From: Roseimaritima sediminicola
GTDB lineage: Bacteria; Planctomycetota; Planctomycetia; Pirellulales; Pirellulaceae
Assembly: GCF_009618275.1 (NCBI RefSeq)
Contig: NZ_WIAD01000015.1
Location: 1-64,000 of the forward strand
Reading direction: 5' to 3'
DNA length: 64,000 bases
Shown here: positions 34,170 through 42,746 of the stretch, in pieces
Layout: the number at the start of each line of letters is the position of its first letter
Numbering within the stretch: position 1 is the first letter of the stretch
Notes under the pieces: generated by a model
Databases searched by the model: none
Told to the model about the DNA's origin: nothing
Seen by the model: the letters and a program-made list of their open reading frames with translations, nothing else
Program-made: the position numbers and the translations under genes

Positions 34170-36146
34170 ATGTGTGGAATTGCCGGACTGATCGACCCCG
34201 CGATGTCGCCCGACGCGCTGCGGCAAGCCGTGGCGAGAATGAACCGGGTGATTGAACACCGCGGCCCCGATGACGAGGGCTGTTTCGTCGAGGCAGGTGT
34301 GGGCCTGGGCATGCGCCGCTTGAGCGTGATCGATGTCGCCGGCGGCCAACAACCGTTGACCAACGAGACGGGCGACGTGCACGTGGTCTGCAACGGCGAG
34401 ATCTACAATTTCGTCGAACTGCGTCGCCGGCTGCAGCAACAGGGGCATCGTTTCACCAGCGGATCCGATGCCGAAGTCATCGCGCACTTGTACGAACAGC
34501 ACGGCGAAGGCTGCCTCGAACACCTGCGGGGCATGTTCGCGCTGGCCCTCTGGGACGGCCGTCGCCGGCGGCTGCTGCTGGCGCGTGACCGGCTGGGCAA
34601 AAAACCACTGTTCTATGCCCATCACGGGCGGCGGCTGTGGTTTGGATCGGAGATGAAGTCGCTGCTGGCGGAAAACGCACAACTGAACCGTCCGGATTAT
34701 CGCTGGCTGGGTCATTACCTGCAGTTTGCATATCTGCATCAACCGCATACGATCTATCGCGACATCCAACGTCTGCCCGGCGGCCATTACGGCGTGTTCG
34801 ATGCGACCAGCGGCGAATTCCGTATCCAGCCCTACTGGACGGTGCGTTTCGAAAGCGACGACGTTCAACCGGCCGAGGCGTGGGTGGAACAATTGGATCG
34901 GGCGCTGGCCGAAGCGGTGCGGGTGCGGCTGCACAGCGAGGTGCCGCTGGGCGTGTTTCTAAGCGGCGGGCTGGACTCCAGTGCCGTGGTCGCCTATGCC
35001 AGCGAAGCCGGACTGCGACCGCTGAAGACCTTTACGATCGGTTTCGACCGTCGGGAGTGGGACGAGTCGCAGGATGCCGAGGTGATTGCCAAACATTTTG
35101 GTACCGAGCATCACCTGTTGCGGTTGAACGAATCCGAATTGGCGACCGGTTTCGCCGACACCCTCGACGCGATCGTCCGGCACTGCGACGAACCGTTCGG
35201 TGACGCTTCGGCTATTCCCACCTACCACGTCGCTCGTCTCGCTCGACAACACGTCACGGTGATCCTCAGCGGCGACGGCGGGGACGAGCTGTTCGCGGGA
35301 TACTCGTCCTACCGCGGCGCCCTATTTGCCCAGGCCTACCGGCGGCGCGTGCCCTACTGGTTGGGACGTCATCTGTTGCCGGGCGCGGTTCAATCCGCCT
35401 CGCGACTGCTGCCCACGCGGCAGCGTTATTCCGCCTTGCGAGTCGCCAAAGTTCTGCGGGACAGCGCCCTGCCATTGGTCGCCGCCTATCGCGACAAGAC
35501 ATCCATTTGGTCCGCCGCCCGGCTGCAATCCTTGTTGACTCCCGACGTGCTGGCCGAAACGGAGTACTTGGGCGAGCAGTACTTGCCGGCCGATCACTGG
35601 CAAGTGCTGTGCAGCGACCGTGATCTGGTCAGCCGTTTGACCGAAATCGATGTGCAGTCCTACATGCAGGATGACATCTTGGTCAAAGTGGATCGGATGA
35701 GTATGGCGCACGCGTTGGAGGTCCGTTCGCCACTGTTGGATCACCACGTGGTCGAACTGGCGGCGCGGATGCCGACACCGATGAAGATTCGCGGTCGCCA
35801 GGGCAAGCACGTGCTCCGCGAAGTGCTTCGCCGTCGTCTACCGCCGCGAGCCCTGAACAAGGGCAAACAAGGATTCAGCGTCCCTCTGCGTGATTGGTTC
35901 CGCGGCCGCCTGGAACCGTTCGTGCACGACACGCTCGACAGCCATCTTCCGGCCGACGTTTTCCGCCGCGACGTGGTGCAGCGAACGCTGGAGGAACACC
36001 GTCGCGGTGTCGTCGACCACGCCAACCGGATCTGGCTGCTGCTCTCGTTTGCCTCCTGGCACCGGCAGTACGTCGCAGAGGATGCCAACCGTTCCAGCAG
36101 GGATGTCACGCGGGCTGCGACGGAGGTGAATTCGTGCGGGTCTTGA
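34170..36146 (+). CDS. Asparagine synthetase (glutamine-hydrolysing)-like amidotransferase 1
   Basis: The 658-residue protein has an N-terminal Ntn glutaminase domain with the required Cys2 (MCGIAGL), HRGPDDEG and the NGEIYNFVELR loop. The synthetase domain has the ATP pyrophosphatase loop FLSGGLDSSAVVA and the SGDGGDELFAGYSSY segment. True AsnB makes asparagine; members in polysaccharide clusters are thought to amidate sugar acids or other carboxylates of the repeat unit. An AGAG box precedes the ATG. Its end overlaps the next glycosyltransferase by 13 bp. It differs clearly in sequence from the second copy at 37256. Confidence 0.9.
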   Translation: MCGIAGLIDPAMSPDALRQAVARMNRVIEHRGPDDEGCFVEAGVGLGMRRLSVIDVAGGQQPLTNETGDVHVVCNGEIYNFVELRRRLQQQGHRFTSGSDAEVIAHLYEQHGEGCLEHLRGMFALALWDGRRRRLLLARDRLGKKPLFYAHHGRRLWFGSEMKSLLAENAQLNRPDYRWLGHYLQFAYLHQPHTIYRDIQRLPGGHYGVFDATSGEFRIQPYWTVRFESDDVQPAEAWVEQLDRALAEAVRVRLHSEVPLGVFLSGGLDSSAVVAYASEAGLRPLKTFTIGFDRREWDESQDAEVIAKHFGTEHHLLRLNESELATGFADTLDAIVRHCDEPFGDASAIPTYHVARLARQHVTVILSGDGGDELFAGYSSYRGALFAQAYRRRVPYWLGRHLLPGAVQSASRLLPTRQRYSALRVAKVLRDSALPLVAAYRDKTSIWSAARLQSLLTPDVLAETEYLGEQYLPADHWQVLCSDRDLVSRLTEIDVQSYMQDDILVKVDRMSMAHALEVRSPLLDHHVVELAARMPTPMKIRGRQGKHVLREVLRRRLPPRALNKGKQGFSVPLRDWFRGRLEPFVHDTLDSHLPADVFRRDVVQRTLEEHRRGVVDHANRIWLLLSFASWHRQYVAEDANRSSRDVTRAATEVNSCGS

Positions 36147-37192
36147 TGGTTTGTCCGGAACTACCGCGAGCCGATTCGCCGGGCAGCATGGCCCCCTGCG
36201 CTCGGCAAATCGAATCGCTGCGAGCGCTGGGCCTGCAGATCGATGTGGTCGACATGCGTGGCATTCCCAAACTCAAATACTTGCAGGTGATTCCTCGTCT
36301 GCGACGTTTGGCGGGTCGAGCCGATTTGATCCATGCTCACTTCGGCTACTGCGGCTGGCTGGCGCATCTCGCCCCGCAGTGGTCGCGCTCGAGCGCGCCG
36401 CTGGTGATCTCCTTTATGGGCGACGACCTGCTGGGCACACCGATCAACGCCGCTGGCGACCTGGAACGATTCAGTCGCTGGATGGTTCGTGCCAATCGTC
36501 GACTGGCTCCGAAAGCCGCGGCGGTCATCGTCAAAAGCCAGGAGATGGCCGATGTGCTGGCGCCCACGCCCTGCACCGTGATCCCCAACGGCGTGGACCC
36601 CCAGCGTTTCCGCCCTCGTCCGCAGGCCGAAGCGCGGCGGCGTTTGAATCTGCCGGTCGACCAGTCCCTGGTGCTGTTCCCGGGCGACCCCGACAACCCG
36701 CGCAAAGGCCACGCCCTGGCGACCGCCACGATTAACGCGGCCGAAAAACTTCGCGGCCAACCGATCCAATTAATTCCGCTGTGGGGTGTCCAGCCGGATC
36801 TCGTTCCCTGGTACATGAACGCCTGCGACGCGATGCTGATGACCTCTCTGATCGAGGGCTCGCCCAACGTGGTCAAGGAAGCCATGGCTTGCGACACCCC
36901 CGTGATCGGCGTGCCCGTTGGGGACGTCGAAACGATGTTGCAGGACGTTCCGGGTTGCTGGGTCTGCCCCCGCGACGCCGACCGCTTGGCCCACGCGGTG
37001 GATCGCGTGTTGACGCGGCCACACGTGGCCGCTCGGCAGGCGATTTTGGATCGAGGCTTGGATTTAACCAGCGTCGCCCAGCAGATCCTCGAGGTCTACA
37101 ACACGGCCGTTTCCAGCGGTGTCCGTTCCAGCGGCGTTGGGGTCCCGTTTTCGCACTCCAACAGACGGGGCCGTGGGCCCCAACTACAATGA
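36134..37192 (+). CDS. Family 4 glycosyltransferase
   Basis: The 352-residue protein starts at GTG 36134, chosen because GGAGGTG (36122-36128) sits five bases upstream, inside the end of the amidotransferase gene. It shows the GT-B two-domain pattern: MRVLMVCPELPRADSPGSM at the start, VIPNGVDPQRFRP at the domain hinge, and EGSPNVVKEAMACDTPVIGV as the donor-nucleotide site with the E-x7-E motif. A short SSGV repeat marks the C-terminus. Substrates are unknown; by context it adds a sugar to the growing repeat unit on the cytoplasmic side. Confidence 0.92.
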   Translation: MRVLMVCPELPRADSPGSMAPCARQIESLRALGLQIDVVDMRGIPKLKYLQVIPRLRRLAGRADLIHAHFGYCGWLAHLAPQWSRSSAPLVISFMGDDLLGTPINAAGDLERFSRWMVRANRRLAPKAAAVIVKSQEMADVLAPTPCTVIPNGVDPQRFRPRPQAEARRRLNLPVDQSLVLFPGDPDNPRKGHALATATINAAEKLRGQPIQLIPLWGVQPDLVPWYMNACDAMLMTSLIEGSPNVVKEAMACDTPVIGVPVGDVETMLQDVPGCWVCPRDADRLAHAVDRVLTRPHVAARQAILDRGLDLTSVAQQILEVYNTAVSSGVRSSGVGVPFSHSNRRGRGPQLQ

Positions 37193-37255
37193 CCTCACCT
37201 CCGGCTGACTTTTCTCTCGTGCTCGTCCCCTGCGTTCTTTCCCCCGACCGTCTCC

Positions 37256-39178
37256 ATGTGTGGCATCGCTGGCATTCTTGAAATGGACGATCGGCGTCCG
37301 GCGTCGGCCGCGGTACTCGAGCGGATGCTCGCGGCGATCCGGCATCGTGGTCCCGACGAGGACGGCCGCGAGATCGATCGCAACCTGGCCATGGGGATGC
37401 GGCGATTAAGCATCATCGATCTGGCCGGTGGCAGCCAGCCGATGTATGACGAGTCCGGCCGTTATGCGATCGTCTTCAACGGCGAGATCTACAACTATCG
37501 CGAACTTCGCGCGCAGTTGAGCGCTCGGGGACACGTCCTGCGGACGCACAGCGACACCGAGGTGATCGTGCACCTGTTTGAAGAACGCGGCGCCGCCTGT
37601 CTGGAAGCATTGCGAGGTATGTTCGCGATCGCTATCTGGGACAGCCTCACGCAGCGTTTGTTCCTGGCCCGCGATCGCCTGGGCATTAAACCGTTGTACT
37701 ACACGCGGCGCGGCCAAACCCTGGTCTTCGCTTCGGAGATCAAGGCGCTGCTGCAGCACCCGGCCGTGCCGCGGCAACTGGACCAGCGGGCACTCAGCGA
37801 TTACCTGTCGCTGAAATACGTCCCCGGCCCGCAGACTATGTTCGCCGGTATCCACAGCCTGCTGCCCGGACATTTCCTGCTGGCGGACCGCGACACGGTA
37901 AAGATCGAACAGTACTGGGACGTATCGTTCGCCAAGCCGTCCGGATCGCCGCGCGGTGAGGCCGAATACATCGAAGAACTGGAGCGGCTGCTGAAGGAAT
38001 CGATCCGCCTGCGACTGCGCAGCGATGTGCCGTTCGGCGCCTTCCTCAGCGGCGGCGTCGACTCCAGCTTGATTGTCGCCCTGATGGCCGAACAACTGGA
38101 TGCACCGGTGCAGACGTTTTCGGTCGGGTTTGCGGGCAGTGAGGGCGCCGACGAACTGCCCTACGCCCGGCAGGTCGCCCGCCGCTTCGGCTGCGATCAC
38201 CACAGTTTCCAGATCACCGCGGAGGACTTTGTCCAGCACGCCGAAGACGTGCTGTGGCATCTGGACCAGCCGATTGCCGATCAGGCGACCGTGGCCACGC
38301 ACATGGTCGCCCGACTGGCCCGGCAACACGTCAAAATGGTGCTGACCGGCGAGGGGGGTGACGAGTTGTTCGCCGGGTACGCGCGGTACCAAGGCGATCG
38401 CTATGCGGCCCTGACGCGGTGGTTGCCGCCGCTGGTCGGGCGCGGCATGCGGGGCGTGTGCTCCCATCTGCCGGGCCTGCGCCGAGGCAAGATAGCGGTC
38501 AATGCGCTGTCTTATCGCGACCAGGCCACGCGGTTTGCCAATTGGTTCCCGATGTTTACCGACGATCGCAAACGCAGCCTGCTGGCGAACTGGCCGGCGC
38601 ACCTGGCCGCCGGGGCAAGGCCGGTTTACGACGCTCTACTAAAAGGCTGTGACGCGGCGCATCCGCTGGACCGCATGCTGTACTGCGATACCAAGGCATG
38701 GCTGGTGGATTACCTGTTGCTCCGCGGTGACAAACTGTCGATGGCCAACTCGCTGGAAGCCCGCGTGCCGCTGCTGGACCACCGGGTCGTGGAGTTTGCG
38801 GCCGCTCTGCCCGTCGACCTGAAGATCCGCGGTCGCACCCGCAAGTACCTGCTGCGCCGCGTGGCCGAGCGATGGCTGCCAGCGGAGATCATCCATCGTC
38901 CCAAACAGGGATTCCCTATTCCGATCGACCGCTGGCTGCGTCATGAGGCTCGAGAACTGGTCGAGGATAACTTGTCCGAGCAAACGATTCGCCGCCGCGA
39001 TCTGTTCGATTGCCGAGTCGTGCGACGGCTGGTCCAGCGACACCAGTCCGGCTACGCGGACCACGCGACGGAACTATGGGGCTTGATCAGTTTGGAAATG
39101 TGGATGCGACGTTTTATCGATGCGCCGCAGACTCCGTCGGCTACAGCCACACCCTGTCAAACGTCCTCCGGTTGCTGA
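37256..39178 (+). CDS. Asparagine synthetase-like amidotransferase 2 (exosortase-locus type)
   Basis: The 640-residue protein again has Cys2 (MCGIAGI), the glutaminase motifs NGEIYNYRELR and RHRGPDEDGRE, and the synthetase loop FLSGGVDSSLIVALM with GEGGDELFAGYARY. It resembles the amidotransferases repeatedly found in exosortase/PEP-CTERM exopolysaccharide loci, though no exosortase lies in this window. With the first copy it makes a pair of non-identical amide-forming enzymes in one operon, which suggests two different amidated positions. The start is 63 nt after the preceding gene. Confidence 0.9.
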   Translation: MCGIAGILEMDDRRPASAAVLERMLAAIRHRGPDEDGREIDRNLAMGMRRLSIIDLAGGSQPMYDESGRYAIVFNGEIYNYRELRAQLSARGHVLRTHSDTEVIVHLFEERGAACLEALRGMFAIAIWDSLTQRLFLARDRLGIKPLYYTRRGQTLVFASEIKALLQHPAVPRQLDQRALSDYLSLKYVPGPQTMFAGIHSLLPGHFLLADRDTVKIEQYWDVSFAKPSGSPRGEAEYIEELERLLKESIRLRLRSDVPFGAFLSGGVDSSLIVALMAEQLDAPVQTFSVGFAGSEGADELPYARQVARRFGCDHHSFQITAEDFVQHAEDVLWHLDQPIADQATVATHMVARLARQHVKMVLTGEGGDELFAGYARYQGDRYAALTRWLPPLVGRGMRGVCSHLPGLRRGKIAVNALSYRDQATRFANWFPMFTDDRKRSLLANWPAHLAAGARPVYDALLKGCDAAHPLDRMLYCDTKAWLVDYLLLRGDKLSMANSLEARVPLLDHRVVEFAAALPVDLKIRGRTRKYLLRRVAERWLPAEIIHRPKQGFPIPIDRWLRHEARELVEDNLSEQTIRRRDLFDCRVVRRLVQRHQSGYADHATELWGLISLEMWMRRFIDAPQTPSATATPCQTSSGC

Positions 39179-39196
39179 GGCAAGGCCGAACCGCAC

Positions 39197-40495
39197 ATGT
39201 CGAAGAAACCCAAACGCATATTAATGTTGCTGGAGAACGAAAGTTTTCCAGAGGACACGCGGGTCTTGCTCGAGGCCCGCTCGTTGGTCGCCGCGGGCTA
39301 TGCCGTGACGGTCATCTGCCCCACCAGCGCGCCGCGACGGTATCACGAAACGATCGATGGCGTGCGCGTCTACCGCTATCGCGAAACCGCCCAGCGCGAC
39401 GGTCTGCTGGGCTACATGTGGGAATACGGCTATAGCCTGGTCGCCATGACAGTGTTGTCGCTGTGGGTCTGGCTGCGCCGCGGCTTCGACGTGGTCCATG
39501 TGCATACCCCGCCGGACCTGACCGCCCTGATCGCGATCGCCTATCAAGCCGTGGGCAAACGTTTTGTCTTCGACCACCACGACCTTTCGCCGGAGCTGTA
39601 TCAGGCCCGCCGCGGCGCATCGACGCCGAACTTCGTCTACCGCGCACTCTGCTTTTTCGAACGTCTCGCCTGCCGTCGCGCCGATCGTCTGATCGCGACC
39701 AACGCCAGCCAACAACACATCCAGATCACTCGTGGCGGGGCGGCAGCGGAGCACTGTTACGTGGTTCGCAATGGTCCCAATCAACGCTTCCTGCAGCACG
39801 TCCAACCCGAACCGAGCCTGTGTGAGAGCGGAAAGTTGGTGCTGGGTTACGTCGGGGCCATCGGGATTCAGGACAATGTCGACACGCTCGCCCACGTCGC
39901 TCGTCGTCTGCGCGTCCATTCCGGGCGTGAAGATTTTCGGGTGGTCATCGTGGGCGACGGGCCGGCGATGGATCGGCTGAGAGAGGAGATCGACCGTTTG
40001 GACGTCGGCGACCTGTTCGTGTTGACCGGCATGATCCCCTTTGCCTCGGTGCCGGCCTACATCGCGGCCTTTGATATCTGCCTGACTCCCGACCACAGCA
40101 ATCCCTACAACGACAGCTGTACGACGATCAAGACGATGGAGTACATGGCGTTGGGCAAGCCGACAGTGTGTTTTCAAACGCGTGAGAATCGCCATACGGC
40201 CGGCGATGCCGCGTTGTATGCCCAAGACAACGCCGTGGCATCCTTTGCCGCGGCGGTCTTGCGGTTGATGGACGACGCGACCCTGCGCAAGCGGATGGGA
40301 GCCTTGGGCCGCAAACGCATCGACGACGGATTAACCTGGAGCCATCAAGCGGTGGCCTTGCTGGAACTGTACCGTAGTCTTTTGCCCGCCTCTGTCGTGT
40401 CATCACCTGCACTGCCCAAGCCTCACGACGCGGACGTCGCGACCGATCCTGCCGGGAAGCAGCCCCGTACGCTTGGAGCCGCCACCGATGATTGA
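39197..40495 (+). CDS. Family 4 glycosyltransferase
   Basis: The 432-residue protein is a GT-B enzyme of family 4. The N-domain opens with RILMLLENESFPEDTRVLLE and contains VFDHHDLSPELYQ. The C-domain contains LGYVGAIGIQDNVDTLAHVA and CTTIKTMEYMALGKPTVCF. This pattern is close to WcaI/WbuB-like amino-sugar transferases. The C-terminal tail from about residue 400 is low-complexity. The last 8 bp overlap the start of the deacetylase-like gene. Confidence 0.92.
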   Translation: MSKKPKRILMLLENESFPEDTRVLLEARSLVAAGYAVTVICPTSAPRRYHETIDGVRVYRYRETAQRDGLLGYMWEYGYSLVAMTVLSLWVWLRRGFDVVHVHTPPDLTALIAIAYQAVGKRFVFDHHDLSPELYQARRGASTPNFVYRALCFFERLACRRADRLIATNASQQHIQITRGGAAAEHCYVVRNGPNQRFLQHVQPEPSLCESGKLVLGYVGAIGIQDNVDTLAHVARRLRVHSGREDFRVVIVGDGPAMDRLREEIDRLDVGDLFVLTGMIPFASVPAYIAAFDICLTPDHSNPYNDSCTTIKTMEYMALGKPTVCFQTRENRHTAGDAALYAQDNAVASFAAAVLRLMDDATLRKRMGALGRKRIDDGLTWSHQAVALLELYRSLLPASVVSSPALPKPHDADVATDPAGKQPRTLGAATDD

Positions 40496-41609
40496 ACAAC
40501 ACGCCCCGCCGCGACCGCCAGAAGCCCAAACGCCGCTGCCCGAGATACGGTTTGCGTTTGTCGGGGAGGTCAACCGGTTGCTCGAGCAAACCTTCGAGCA
40601 GGATCAACAACAGGCCAAGCTGTCGCCGGCCTTCCAGTGGTATTACCGCGTCCGCCACCTGATGCCCATCGGCGTGCGGCGCTTGCTGCAGCGCCATCGC
40701 AACCAAAGCATGGACGTCGATGTGGACTGGTACCTGGCCCCGGAGTTTGCGGACCGGCTGCGTCGGGCGGTCGCGGTCGAGGCCGACCAAACCGTGCTCG
40801 CCCCCTGGCCCGACGAACACCGCCTGGCCGCCGTGCTCACCCACGATGTGGAAACGGCCGAAGGCGTTTCGCGAGTCAGCGAGTTGGCCGCCTTGGAGGA
40901 ACGGTTGGGGTTCCGGTCCGCCTGGCACTTTGTTCCCCACAAATACCCGCTGGATTTCGGTTTGCTGGCAGACCTGAAACGCCGGGGTCACGAAGTCGGC
41001 GTCCACGGCTACAACCACGACGGTCGGCTGTTCGCCTCGCGGCGGGTCTTCAATCGTCGCGTGCGGCCGATCAATCGGGCGCTGCAGCGTTTCTCCTGTG
41101 CGGGATTCCGAGCCCCGATGGTGCACCGCAACCTGCAGTGGTTGCAGGCGCTCGACATCGACTACGACGCGTCGTGTTTTGACATCGATCCCTTCCAGCC
41201 GATGCCCGGCGGCGTGGGCGGGATGTGGCCCTTCATGGCGGGACGATTCGTGGAACTGCCGTACACCATGCCCCAGGACCATACCCTGTTCGTCTCTTTG
41301 AAGATGGAAACCACCGAGGTCTGGCGGCGGAAACTCGTGCACCTGCGCGCCGCCTCGGCGATGGCCTTGATGCTGACCCACCCCGATTACCTCGACACCG
41401 AACCACGCCGCCAGCTGTATCAGGAGTTTCTGGAACATCTGGCAGAGCAGACCGATTGCTGGCAAGCGTTGCCTTCGGAGGTCGCCCGTTGGTGGCGGCA
41501 GCGGGACCGTCTGCAGTACGATAGCACAGCCGGGACGGACGAAACCGAACGGCGGGACACCCGTCGGCGCGTCACCTCCGCACCGCTGCACGCGGTCATC
41601 AACATCTGA
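40488..41609 (+). CDS. Polysaccharide deacetylase-like protein (NodB fold)
   Basis: The 373-residue protein has NodB-homology features: LTHDVETAEG for the catalytic Asp and metal ligand, HEVGVHGYNHD for the His pair, and CAGFRAPMVHRN for the substrate groove with the conserved Arg. Such enzymes remove N-acetyl groups from amino sugars. The ATG at 40488 overlaps the preceding gene by 8 bp. In a locus predicted to build diacetamido sugars, deacetylation would create free amines, possible sites for acylation by the FemAB-like or megasynthase products. Confidence 0.87.
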   Translation: MIEQHAPPRPPEAQTPLPEIRFAFVGEVNRLLEQTFEQDQQQAKLSPAFQWYYRVRHLMPIGVRRLLQRHRNQSMDVDVDWYLAPEFADRLRRAVAVEADQTVLAPWPDEHRLAAVLTHDVETAEGVSRVSELAALEERLGFRSAWHFVPHKYPLDFGLLADLKRRGHEVGVHGYNHDGRLFASRRVFNRRVRPINRALQRFSCAGFRAPMVHRNLQWLQALDIDYDASCFDIDPFQPMPGGVGGMWPFMAGRFVELPYTMPQDHTLFVSLKMETTEVWRRKLVHLRAASAMALMLTHPDYLDTEPRRQLYQEFLEHLAEQTDCWQALPSEVARWWRQRDRLQYDSTAGTDETERRDTRRRVTSAPLHAVINI

Positions 41610-41618
41610 GCCCAGTCG

Positions 41619-42647
41619 ATGCTTCTACCGTCCGCCAGTCGAACCCCGCATATCGTCGGCCCCGAGCACGACGGCTGGGATCGGTACGTGGCCGCCCATC
41701 CCAAAGGCTCGATCTTTCACACGACCGGCATGATTCGCGTCTTCGCCGCCACGCCGAACTTCCAGCCGCTGGGCTACGCCGCCCTGGATGCCGACGGCGA
41801 GATCCTGGCCATGATCGTTTGTGTGCACGTCCAAACGATTCCCAACCTGCCCGCCCTGGCATCGCGAGCGGTGCAGTTCGCCGAACCACTTTGCCAACCC
41901 ACCGAAGCGGGCGTGGCGGCTTTGAGCCGTGTGCTCCGTCGCATGGACACGGCCTTGAAAACGCGTTCGTTGCTGTCCGAGATCCGCTGCCTACACGCTC
42001 CGGAAGTCGAACAGCAAGCCATGTTGCAGCACGGCTACGAACTGCTTGATTACATCAATTACGAGATGGACCTGGGGGCCGGTGAAGACGCCTTGTGGCA
42101 CGGCATGCACAAACGCGTACGTCAGAAAATCCGTGCCACGTTTCGCAAAGGCGTGCGGCTGCAGGACGATCGAAGCGAAGCCGGACTGCAGCGGTTGTAT
42201 GGATTGTTACGGCACAGCTATGGTCGGGCGCGGGTTCCTCTGCCATCGAACCAGTTGTTCGAGAACGCCGTGCGGCTGCTGCCCGCGGAGTCGGTTCGCG
42301 TCCGCACGGCAGTGTACCAGGACCGACCGGTCGCGAGCATCATGTCGCTGGCCTACGGCGACCGTGTTTTTTCCTGGTACGGCGGAACCGAACGTGTGCG
42401 GGGGCTGTCGCCATTTGCCGCCATCGTCTGGGATGATATCCGCTGGGCCTCTCAAGCCGGTTATCGACACTACGACTTTGGCGGTGCGGGTTGGCCCGAT
42501 CAGGATTACGGTCCCCGCCGCTTCAAAGCCGGTTTCGGTGGCCGGGAAGTCCGCTATGGACGCTACCTCCTGTCGTACTCGCCGGTCCGCCTGCGGTTGG
42601 CAAAACTTGCCTACCGCGTATCGCAACAACTGGGTGCCTGGTCCTGA
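41619..42647 (+). CDS. FemAB/GNAT-like acyltransferase of exopolysaccharide loci
   Basis: The 342-residue protein has two GNAT-like halves. The C-terminal half carries VASIMSLAYGDRVFSWYGGT, then LSPFAAIVWDDIRWASQAGY and HYDFGGAGWPDQDYGPRRFK, which match the FemAB-like proteins associated with exosortase systems. Classical FemAB enzymes transfer amino acids from tRNA to peptidoglycan; the cluster-linked relatives probably transfer an acyl or aminoacyl group to sugar amines. It begins nine bases after the deacetylase-like gene. A gap of 99 nt follows before the megasynthase. Confidence 0.85.
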   Translation: MLLPSASRTPHIVGPEHDGWDRYVAAHPKGSIFHTTGMIRVFAATPNFQPLGYAALDADGEILAMIVCVHVQTIPNLPALASRAVQFAEPLCQPTEAGVAALSRVLRRMDTALKTRSLLSEIRCLHAPEVEQQAMLQHGYELLDYINYEMDLGAGEDALWHGMHKRVRQKIRATFRKGVRLQDDRSEAGLQRLYGLLRHSYGRARVPLPSNQLFENAVRLLPAESVRVRTAVYQDRPVASIMSLAYGDRVFSWYGGTERVRGLSPFAAIVWDDIRWASQAGYRHYDFGGAGWPDQDYGPRRFKAGFGGREVRYGRYLLSYSPVRLRLAKLAYRVSQQLGAWS

Positions 42648-42746
42648 ACGCCGGCCCCGTACGAAGCTATCTCTTCGCTCGCCTCGCCAGGGCGACTATC
42701 CTAGATAGATCTGCCCTGTCGTGTTTTAACGGTCGCGTGATCGATC

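Noticed and set aside
35894-36133. N-terminal extension of the glycosyltransferase at 36134 into the amidotransferase gene
   Set aside because: A perfect GGAGGTG five bases before GTG 36134 fixes the start; the upstream frame is antiphase sequence of the amidotransferase.
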